Assembly: GCA_026706505.1 (NCBI GenBank)
Contig: JAPOYQ010000442.1
Span: 1-5,282 of the forward strand
Source of the DNA: Gemmatimonadota bacterium
Lineage (GTDB): Bacteria > Latescibacterota > UBA2968 > UBA8231
DNA: 5,282 nt
Direction: 5' to 3'
Positions 1-5,282 of this stretch are shown here, one piece after another; positions within the stretch are counted from its first letter, which is position 1; every line of letters starts with the position of its first letter. The translations under genes and the position numbers were made by a program. The notes under the pieces were generated by a model. It did not search any database and had not been told where the DNA came from. It saw only the letters and a list, made by a program, of their open reading frames with translations.

Positions 1-19
1 AAAATACGATTCTGTCAGT

Positions 20-1627
20 TCAAAACTGCCGCTCGCCATCAATGGCTGCATCCCATCGCTGCGAGTACAGGTAATCCATCACAGCCTGCGTAGCTGTGGG
101 CGAGCCAATCTGTTGCAGAGCACTAAGCGCGAACGCGCCCACATGACCGCAGGAATCGTCGAGCGCCCTGAAAAGCTGGGGTTCTAACGGAGCGGCGGCC
201 TGGCCGAGTTGGGCGCACGCTATCGCCGCGTTGGTCCGCACCTGATCGCGCGGCACCCAGCGGCGGCCAGCTTCCTCCTGCCAGTTTGGATGATCGGCCG
301 AGAGCATTCGCCCCAAGACTTCCACTGGTACGCCTTGCGCAATATTGCCCAGCGCGACAAGCGCCGTGCGCACCAAGCGATGCGAGCCATCCTCAAGGCT
401 CCGCGTCAACGCCGGAATCGCTGCCGCCGCGTGCGAATCCATCTCGCCGAGGGCAAAGGCGGCGTTGACTTGAGTCCACTCGCTTTCGTCCTCCAACAGC
501 TCACAAAGCGCCTCGACCGCAGGCTCGCCAACAGCCGCCAGTGCCTGCGCCGCATCTTCCATGTTGGTCGCCCCCTCGTTCCAAGCGGGCGGGGCTTCGT
601 GTTGGTCGGCCTCACGACCTGCGGCGCGCAACGCTTTGGCCAGCGGCGCGACCGCGGGCTCGCCGATCGCGCCCAGCGCATAGGTCGCTGCCGCGCGCAT
701 GGCTTGGTGATCAGTGCCCAAGCACTCGACGAGCACTGGCACGGCTGCCGCGGCATCAACGCCGAATCCAGCCAATTGCTGTGCCGCCGCCAGCCGCTGC
801 GCTAAGTCCACCTCTGGATCGAGCTGAGCAATGAGAGCCGCCACGTCTCCAGTGGCCTGTGGCCAGCTATCGTAGCGGTCCCGCTTGCCGCAGAGCCAGT
901 CCCAAGTGTGCGCCCAAGCCAGTTCCAGATCGTAGGGAGACTCAATGCATTGGGGCTTTTGCCAGTGCATGCTTTTGCAGTCCCAAGTCGGTGCCGTCGG
1001 CTCGGAGGCTCGCATGTAGATGAACTTGATCATGTGCCGGTGCCTCGGCAGCAGACTGACGCCGGCCGCGTGGCCCACGTCGAAGTGCGTCAGCGACACC
1101 GTGCCGGCCCGGCCAGCCAATGGCAAGGCGCGCGCCCGATCATCGTCGGTCAATCCGCGATTGAACTGCGTCCCCGGAATCACGTGCGTCGGCCCTAACT
1201 CGACCGGCGAATCCTGCGGGTAGTACATGATCCGCGCATAGCGCAGATAGTGCTGTCGCGGGTGTCCCATCGGCGTGTACCCGTCCTGATGGCAGTTGCG
1301 GCGCAGCCTTTCCTCGGCCTCGGCCTCGGGCACGGGTTCCTCCACCGGCTTGAGCGGATGGCAGTAGCGGTGCGGATGCTCCAAGTAGTTCGGGCCTAAG
1401 ACGCTGATGAGCGCGCCGCGCACCTCGGGCGAGTTGAGCACGTGACGCATGGCGGGCACGCGCGGCAGGATGTTGTTGCCCGGGTTTAGCTCGGAGTCGA
1501 TGATTTGGTTGAGCCGCTCATAGCACGCCTCGTGCGTCCCCTCGGGCACGGTCGGCGCGAAGACCAGATAACCATTGACGATAAACTCGCGCATCTGCTC
1601 GTCAGTGAGCAGGATCGGGTCGGTCAT
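20..1627 (-). CDS. Phytanoyl-CoA dioxygenase (PhyH)-like domain fused to HEAT repeats
   Basis: A 535-aa protein with two parts. Residues about 1-210 resemble PhyH-family Fe(II)/2-oxoglutarate oxygenases: LTDEQMREFIVNGYLVF (7-23) is the typical opening helix and strand, followed by CHQDGY with the HxD metal pair His113/Asp115, then LGPTHVIPGTQF (144-155). A distal segment has His186 and Arg197, 11 residues apart, the spacing of the distal iron His and the 2-oxoglutarate-binding Arg in PhyH. The core therefore looks catalytically competent. An acidic, proline-bearing insert (EEPVPEAEAEE, 96-106) precedes the HxD. Residues about 211-260 are a Trp-rich linker (PTWDCKSMHW, WAHTWDWL). Residues about 265-525 hold roughly seven HEAT/PBS-lyase-type helical repeats, recognisable by ATYALGAIGEPAVAPL, AQALAAVGEPAVEAL, AAFALGEMDSHAAAAIPAL and ALVALGNIA. 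No signal peptide or membrane segment is seen, so it is probably cytosolic. The substrate is unknown; the repeats suggest a bound partner protein. It ends in TGA at 22-20 and is probably the last or a late gene of the operon. Confidence 0.85.
   Translation of the reverse strand: MTDPILLTDEQMREFIVNGYLVFAPTVPEGTHEACYERLNQIIDSELNPGNNILPRVPAMRHVLNSPEVRGALISVLGPNYLEHPHRYCHPLKPVEEPVPEAEAEERLRRNCHQDGYTPMGHPRQHYLRYARIMYYPQDSPVELGPTHVIPGTQFNRGLTDDDRARALPLAGRAGTVSLTHFDVGHAAGVSLLPRHRHMIKFIYMRASEPTAPTWDCKSMHWQKPQCIESPYDLELAWAHTWDWLCGKRDRYDSWPQATGDVAALIAQLDPEVDLAQRLAAAQQLAGFGVDAAAAVPVLVECLGTDHQAMRAAATYALGAIGEPAVAPLAKALRAAGREADQHEAPPAWNEGATNMEDAAQALAAVGEPAVEALCELLEDESEWTQVNAAFALGEMDSHAAAAIPALTRSLEDGSHRLVRTALVALGNIAQGVPVEVLGRMLSADHPNWQEEAGRRWVPRDQVRTNAAIACAQLGQAAAPLEPQLFRALDDSCGHVGAFALSALQQIGSPTATQAVMDYLYSQRWDAAIDGERQF
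53..835 (-). repeat. HEAT-repeat region of the dioxygenase fusion protein
   Basis: Within the preceding gene, residues about 265-525 show about seven degenerate helical repeats of roughly 30-45 residues. The shared core is Ala-rich helix, A-L-G-x-[IM]-G, then E-P/A-A-V-x-x-L. Unit starts are approximately 277, 309, 358, 387, 418, 463 and 495. A longer insert (AGREADQHEAPPAWNEGATN, 336-355) separates the second and third units. The repeats are diverged at both protein and DNA level, so they are an old fold rather than a recent tandem duplication. Confidence 0.8.
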
Positions 1628-1635
1628 AAGACAAG

Positions 1636-1641
1636 CTCCTT
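1636..1641 (-). promoter_or_regulatory. Shine-Dalgarno of the dioxygenase-HEAT gene
   Basis: AAGGAG (1641-1636 on the minus strand) lies 8 nt before the ATG at 1627 in the 31-bp gap after nadE. It supports that start and gives the last gene its own initiation signal. Part of it could pair with CCTTTC at 1654-1649 in a weak hairpin. Confidence 0.85.
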
Positions 1642-1658
1642 CACTGTTGAAAGGTCAT

Positions 1659-3554
1659 TCAAATCCGCACCTTCAGGGCCTCGGCCTTTAGCTGTTCGCA
1701 GCGGCGCGGCGCGTACGGGGGCTGTTGGGTCTCGCGCAAATCAAAGCCAAAGGCGCGCTTGCTCAAAACGATGACCGGCGGCGCTTGAATCCGCTTAAAG
1801 TAGTTGATCCGCACCTGGCGCTCCACCCATTCGAGATCTTCGATCCAACTGCGCGCGTCCGGGAAGTACGCGCGGAAACGCGCCTCATCGTCCCACTCCA
1901 ACTTCTCTAACAACACTCCCTCTATAAACCACTGTAACAAATCGCTGCTGTGCCGCCGGTATTCGATGAATTGCCGCAGCACGGCGTCGTGGTAGCCGTA
2001 CTTAATCGGATCGCCCAAGCCCTGCGTTACGTCTTGGGCCTCAGACAGCTCAGCACTGGGCACCACCGAGCCATCGAGCAAATTCTCCGGCACCACGACG
2101 CGGCCATAGACATCCTCATTGAGAAAACGCGCCAGCGCGAAGACCTGCACCTTGTACAGGTCGGCAATCGGAGCCACCGCACCGCTGACATCCCCGTAGA
2201 GCGTGGCGTAGCCCAAGGCGACCTCGGTCTTGTTGCCATTGGACGTGAACACGAGTCCGTATTTGGCCGCTAAGCCGGAGAGCACATCGGCAAAACGGAT
2301 ACGCGCCTGCACGTTCTCATCCACCAACCGAGTGTACTCGCCCTGCCCCACGGAAAATTCCGCCCCCTGCACGAGCGCGGCTACAGCCTCGTACAGCGAT
2401 TCGATCGGGCAGCAAAGGTAATCGACGCCCAGCGCAGCGCACAGCGAGCGGGCATTGTCTTGGGTAACCGCGGCGTTGAAGCGCGTCGGCATGTTGACCG
2501 CAAACACGCGCTCTGGGCCAAAGGCGCGCTCCAGCAGACAGCAGACCACGCTGGAGTCCACGCCGCCGCTCGTTGCAATCAGGAACTTGCTCTTTGCGCC
2601 GCGCACGTCATCCAAGTGCCGCAGCCCAGTGAGGATACCCGCGTACTGGGCTTCGATTTCGCTTTGGGGCGGCGCGGCCTCGCCGCGGCCCGTGATCACG
2701 AGCTGTTCCCGCCACGGACGCGCGCGGCACGCAATGTCCCCACTGGCCGCGTACGCCGTGCTGTCGCCATCAAACACAATGATGTTCTTGCCGTTGTTTT
2801 GCGCTCCAACTTGGTTGACGTAGAAGAACGGCAGGGGCGAGCGCGCCAGTATCTGGCGCACCACGCGGTTGCGCTTGTCGCTTTTCTGCCAAGTAAAGGG
2901 CGAGGACGAGAGGTTGAATACGGCCTCAGCGCCACGGCGGCGATACAGCGCGAGCGTGTCGAGGGGCTCGCCGCTGTGGCAGTAGTCCTCGCACCACATG
3001 TCCTCGCACAACTGGACGCCAAAGCTAAAGGACCGTCCGTCCTTGAGCCGCACCTTGTACGGATGCAACCAGTCCCCCAGCGACCGGCCCTCGGCCTCGG
3101 CCAAGTGGCGCAGCGAGAAGAAGTGCCGGTCGTCGTCAAAAAATCGGTAGTTAGGATGCAGGGTCTTGGGGTGGACGCCGCAGGGCAGCCCGGCGGGCAC
3201 GGCTTCGCGCACAGCGTATTCGCCGTCGGCGCACACATAGACGGCATTATACTTGCGCCTCCGTCCATCCTGACCCTTGTGGACTGGGTCCACCGCCACG
3301 TTGCCAAATATTACAGTTAGTTCGGTACTAGCCCAGCAAATCTCGTCGCTGTACCCGGCAAAATCCTCCACGTAAGCGTCCATCTCCCACAAGTCGCCGA
3401 GGATATAGCCGCTGATGCACAGCTCGGAAAACACCACGACCTCAGCGCCGGCCTCCCGCGCCTGCGCGATAAAGGCCAGCATCCGCTCCGCATTCAGGTC
3501 GGGCCGCCCGGGCTTGACCTCCATCTGCACCAAGGCGATTGCGGGCAGCCCCAT
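1659..3554 (-). CDS. nadE: Glutamine-dependent NAD+ synthetase
   Basis: Catalyses the last step of NAD+ synthesis: NaAD + ATP + glutamine to NAD+ + AMP + PPi + glutamate. The protein is 631 aa. Residues about 1-290 form a nitrilase-type glutaminase with triad Glu44 (VVFSEL), Lys130 (HPKTLHPNY) and Cys183 (VQLCEDMW), plus YVNQVGAQN (245-253). Residues about 300-631 form the synthetase: PP-loop SGGVDSS (329-335), NVQARIR (414-420), TSNGNKTE (437-444), GYATLYGDVSGAVAPIADLYK (448-468), and the C-terminal KRIQAPP and KRAFGFDLR segments. Both active sites look intact, so ammonia channelling from glutamine is expected. The length falls between the ~550-residue and ~680-residue bacterial forms and resembles the ~640-residue type seen in Bacteroidetes. 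The start at 3554 is chosen because MGLPAIALVQMEV begins the nitrilase domain; the open frame upstream to 3809 lies over the aminotransferase and shows no recognisable domain. It ends in TGA 31 bp before the next gene. Confidence 0.96.
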   Translation of the reverse strand: MGLPAIALVQMEVKPGRPDLNAERMLAFIAQAREAGAEVVVFSELCISGYILGDLWEMDAYVEDFAGYSDEICWASTELTVIFGNVAVDPVHKGQDGRRRKYNAVYVCADGEYAVREAVPAGLPCGVHPKTLHPNYRFFDDDRHFFSLRHLAEAEGRSLGDWLHPYKVRLKDGRSFSFGVQLCEDMWCEDYCHSGEPLDTLALYRRRGAEAVFNLSSSPFTWQKSDKRNRVVRQILARSPLPFFYVNQVGAQNNGKNIIVFDGDSTAYAASGDIACRARPWREQLVITGRGEAAPPQSEIEAQYAGILTGLRHLDDVRGAKSKFLIATSGGVDSSVVCCLLERAFGPERVFAVNMPTRFNAAVTQDNARSLCAALGVDYLCCPIESLYEAVAALVQGAEFSVGQGEYTRLVDENVQARIRFADVLSGLAAKYGLVFTSNGNKTEVALGYATLYGDVSGAVAPIADLYKVQVFALARFLNEDVYGRVVVPENLLDGSVVPSAELSEAQDVTQGLGDPIKYGYHDAVLRQFIEYRRHSSDLLQWFIEGVLLEKLEWDDEARFRAYFPDARSWIEDLEWVERQVRINYFKRIQAPPVIVLSKRAFGFDLRETQQPPYAPRRCEQLKAEALKVRI

Positions 3555-3556
3555 CA
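3552..3556 (-). promoter_or_regulatory. TGATG stop/start overlap (translational coupling)
   Basis: The aminotransferase stop TGA (3556-3554) and the nadE start ATG (3554-3552) share the base at 3554. The upstream stretch (GGTCCCCGTGATGGCC) has no purine-rich Shine-Dalgarno. Initiation of nadE therefore probably relies on ribosomes that have just terminated the upstream gene. Confidence 0.8.
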
Positions 3557-4681
3557 GGCCATCACGGGGACCCGCGCCTGGTGGATGCACTCGGCCAACA
3601 ACGGCACGCCCTCGCGGACGGCTTCCAGCGAGGCAAAGCCAAAAGCGAGACGTATGGCCGGCACGTCCTCGCGCCGGATGTGGAAGCCCTGCCCCCTCGC
3701 GACCACAATGCCGCGCTCGGCACACAGGGCCATGAGGCGATCGCGATCCACATCTTCGGGGAACTCGATCCAAATGAACATGCCGCCCACTGGCCGCGAC
3801 CATGTGCACAGATCGCCCGCGTTCTCTTCAAGGCCAGCGAAGACTGCGTCGCGCTTTTCCTTGAGGATGGCGTTGGTTTCGGCTAGGTGCTGCCACAGCC
3901 GGTCGCGGAACAAAGCCGCGCAGCTAGCAGCCGCCAGCAAGCTATTGCCCCCGTCGTAGCGGCGGTCGAGAATCCGCCCCAGCATGGGCGGCCGAGCCAA
4001 CAAATAGCCCAACCGCACACCAGGCCCCAAAATCTTGGACAGCGAGCCGATGTACAGGACGTCGGGGCTGTCGTCGAGCGCGTAGAGCGCCGGCTCTTCC
4101 GGCCCCTCAAAATGCACGTCGCCGTAGCAGTTGTCTTCCACCACAATGGTATCGTAGTAGCGCGCTACTTCGAGCAGTTCGAGGCGGCGCTGCCTCGGCA
4201 TGACCGAGCCGGTGGGGTTTTGGTAGGTCGCCAAGGTATAAATAAAGCGCGGCGGGGTACCCTTGCGGCGCAAATCCGCCAAAACGTCGGCCAGCGCATC
4301 GACGCGCATCCCCTGCTCGTCGAGCGGTACCCCGACCAACTCGGCTCCCAACCGCTTGTACGCGCCAATCGTCCCGGAATACGTCAGTTCCTCGGTGACG
4401 ATCACGTCCCCCGCCCCTTCCATCAGCGCCTCGGCCACCAGCGTAACCGCCTGCATGGAGCCGTTCATCAACGCGATGTGATCGGCAGACACGTCGATGC
4501 CTTCGCGCTTGGATTCGCGCATGGCCATGACCTCGCGCAAGCCCTGATGGCCCATGTCGCCGGGATAGCTCACTAGCGCCGCGCCTAGCTCGCGCACGGC
4601 CTCGCTCGCTGCCTCGGCCAGCGCCTCCGTGGGGAACGAGCCGGGATCTGTGCGTCCACTACCAAAATCGTATTTGTTCAT
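3554..4681 (-). CDS. PLP-dependent aminotransferase, class I/II (MocR/ARO8/LysN-like, no HTH domain)
   Basis: Predicted cytosolic fold-type I transaminase of 375 aa that moves an amino group between an amino acid and a 2-oxo acid, probably 2-oxoglutarate/glutamate. Visible signatures are NGSMQAV (73-79, PLP phosphate loop), Tyr101 (likely ring-stacking residue), YQNPTGSVM (153-161), VEDNCYGD (181-188, with Asp183 for the pyridine nitrogen and Tyr186), GSLSKILGPGVRLGYL (212-227, with Schiff-base Lys216 and phosphate-binding Arg223) and IRLAFGF (343-349, with Arg344 for the substrate carboxylate). All expected catalytic residues are present. The pattern matches the group holding 2-aminoadipate/kynurenine/aromatic aminotransferases and the catalytic half of MocR regulators. 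The protein begins directly at the aminotransferase domain (YDFGSGRTDPGSFP), so it is an enzyme, not a MocR regulator. It lies between pncB and nadE, with an SD touching the pncB stop and its TGA overlapping the nadE ATG. Substrate cannot be read from sequence; aromatic amino acids, kynurenine and 2-aminoadipate are candidates. Confidence 0.9.
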   Translation of the reverse strand: MNKYDFGSGRTDPGSFPTEALAEAASEAVRELGAALVSYPGDMGHQGLREVMAMRESKREGIDVSADHIALMNGSMQAVTLVAEALMEGAGDVIVTEELTYSGTIGAYKRLGAELVGVPLDEQGMRVDALADVLADLRRKGTPPRFIYTLATYQNPTGSVMPRQRRLELLEVARYYDTIVVEDNCYGDVHFEGPEEPALYALDDSPDVLYIGSLSKILGPGVRLGYLLARPPMLGRILDRRYDGGNSLLAAASCAALFRDRLWQHLAETNAILKEKRDAVFAGLEENAGDLCTWSRPVGGMFIWIEFPEDVDRDRLMALCAERGIVVARGQGFHIRREDVPAIRLAFGFASLEAVREGVPLLAECIHQARVPVMA

Positions 4682-4687
4682 AACACG

Positions 4688-4693
4688 CTCCTT
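4688..4693 (-). promoter_or_regulatory. Shine-Dalgarno of the aminotransferase gene, abutting the upstream stop
   Basis: On the minus strand the junction reads TAAAAGGAGCGTGTTATG. The pncB stop TAA (4696-4694) is followed directly by AAGGAG (4693-4688), then a 6-nt spacer, then ATG at 4681. The strong, well-spaced site fixes this start. Its contact with the upstream stop suggests that ribosomes finishing pncB can restart here. Confidence 0.85.
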
Positions 4694-5282
4694 TTAGAGT
4701 TCCAATCGCTTGAGCCGGGGGTTTTCAGTAAGCCCCGGTATCCGCCCCCGCTTGGCCACGGGACAACCATCTACTTCCTTAATGTCCGCAGTAAAATCAA
4801 TCGCCGCGGCGGCACTAATCGCACTACCGACCCCAAAGGCGTCCACCGGTGCCCCTGCCTCCCGAAAATATCCGATCCGCTCGGCGTCCAAGCCGCCAGA
4901 GACCGCGATCTTTACATGGCTATGCCCGGCTTGGTCGAGCCGCGCGCGCACCTCCGCAACCAACTCGGCTGTGACGCGACCGCGCTCGCTGGGAGTATCC
5001 AGCCGCACGCCCCACAGCTTCTCGCCTAGGGCTTCTGCCAGCCGCAAGCTTTCTTCGGCTTCGTCCTTAAAGGTATCAACCAGTGCAATTCGCTCGACCT
5101 CGGCGTCGATATGGCGGTCAAAAGCCTCGGTTGCCTTGAGCGTGTCACCGAGACACAGAATCAAGGCATGGGGCATGGTCCCGGTTGCCTCAATGCCAGC
5201 TAGGGCGGCCCCCTGCGGAGTGGCGCATCCGACGCATCCCCCGACGATGGCCGCGTATTCCATCCGAGCGCTGACCTCTGGG
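4694..5282 (-). CDS. pncB: Nicotinate phosphoribosyltransferase, C-terminal part (5' end outside window)
   Basis: Cytoplasmic enzyme of the Preiss-Handler pathway that converts nicotinate and PRPP (with ATP) to nicotinate mononucleotide. Counting from the Met at 5263, the visible protein has GTMPH (28-32), ALVDTFKDE (60-68), GVRLDTPSERGR (85-96), KIAVSGGLDAERI (118-130), GVGSAIS (144-150) and a KRGRIPG...NPRLKRL tail (171-187). These are hallmarks of the type II phosphoribosyltransferase fold in the short NAPRTase group that includes archaeal enzymes. The His of GTMPH sits where the phosphorylatable His lies in GT-x-x-H of enterobacterial PncB (inference). The Met at 5263 is not the start: the frame stays open to the window edge, reading PEVSAR directly before MEYAAIVGG, which looks like mid-protein sequence. 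Family members are roughly 390 residues or longer, so about half is missing. It ends in TAA 12 bp before the aminotransferase. A nicotinamide-using relative is less likely but not excluded. Confidence 0.9.
   Translation of the reverse strand, partial: PEVSARMEYAAIVGGCVGCATPQGAALAGIEATGTMPHALILCLGDTLKATEAFDRHIDAEVERIALVDTFKDEAEESLRLAEALGEKLWGVRLDTPSERGRVTAELVAEVRARLDQAGHSHVKIAVSGGLDAERIGYFREAGAPVDAFGVGSAISAAAAIDFTADIKEVDGCPVAKRGRIPGLTENPRLKRLEL

Noticed and set aside
1..19. Terminator after the last gene
   Set aside because: Only 19 bases follow the stop; no inverted repeat plus T-run can be identified in them.
209..805. 198-codon plus-strand open frame opposite the HEAT repeats
   Set aside because: Arg-rich composition typical of an antisense shadow; the opposite strand carries clear HEAT repeats.
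2460..3320. 286-codon plus-strand open frame opposite nadE
   Set aside because: The minus strand here encodes conserved NAD synthetase motifs, including the catalytic Cys. The plus-strand product has no recognisable motif; long antisense frames are expected in GC-rich codon use.
1659..3554. Frameshift or damage in nadE
   Set aside because: Glutaminase triad, PP-loop and C-terminal motifs all lie in one uninterrupted frame at expected spacing.
3555..3809. An 85-codon upstream extension of the nadE frame
   Set aside because: It lies wholly over the aminotransferase C-terminus, is Arg/Pro/Gly-rich without recognisable domain features, and the nitrilase domain starts cleanly at the Met at 3554. 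It is an out-of-frame reading of a GC-rich gene.
3887..4576. 229-codon plus-strand open frame opposite the aminotransferase
   Set aside because: It mirrors the aminotransferase core, including the PLP lysine codon at 4036-4034, and shows no domain of its own.
3554..4681. Reading the aminotransferase as a MocR-type transcription regulator
   Set aside because: The protein starts directly at the aminotransferase domain and has no N-terminal winged-helix segment; the upstream DNA is pncB.

Overview
The window is a tightly packed, GC-rich stretch of bacterial genome. All four genes lie on the minus strand and are transcribed from high to low coordinates. Gaps are 12 bp, a 1-bp stop/start overlap and 31 bp, so this reads as one operon. 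Its promoter lies beyond the right edge, and any terminator lies beyond the left edge. No RNA gene, mobile element, CRISPR array or long non-coding stretch was seen. The taxon is uncertain. High GC together with a phytanoyl-CoA dioxygenase (PhyH)-family protein fused to HEAT repeats recalls uncultured lineages rich in PhyH paralogues, such as Poribacteria- or Latescibacteria-like groups. That is an impression from protein style, not a placement.

Layout in transcription order: (1) 5282-4694, the C-terminal part of a nicotinate phosphoribosyltransferase, cut by the window edge; (2) 4681-3554, a fold-type I PLP-dependent aminotransferase of the MocR/ARO8/LysN group without a DNA-binding domain; (3) 3554-1659, a glutamine-hydrolysing NAD+ synthetase with an N-terminal nitrilase-type glutaminase and a C-terminal synthetase; (4) 1627-20, a PhyH-like Fe(II)/2-oxoglutarate dioxygenase domain followed by about seven HEAT repeats.

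Genes 1 and 3 catalyse the first and last steps of the Preiss-Handler route (nicotinate to NaMN, and NaAD to NAD+). The middle step, nicotinate-mononucleotide adenylyltransferase (NadD), is not in the window. The aminotransferase sits between the two NAD genes and appears translationally linked to both: its Shine-Dalgarno abuts the upstream stop codon, and its own stop overlaps the nadE start in TGATG. This makes a functional link to NAD metabolism, or shared demand, plausible but unproven. The last gene has its own good Shine-Dalgarno and may be only loosely connected.

The most notable points are the dioxygenase-HEAT fusion with a recognisable 2-His-1-carboxylate and 2-oxoglutarate-Arg signature, and the aminotransferase embedded in a NAD salvage operon. 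Nothing here is clearly a new defence or mobile system.
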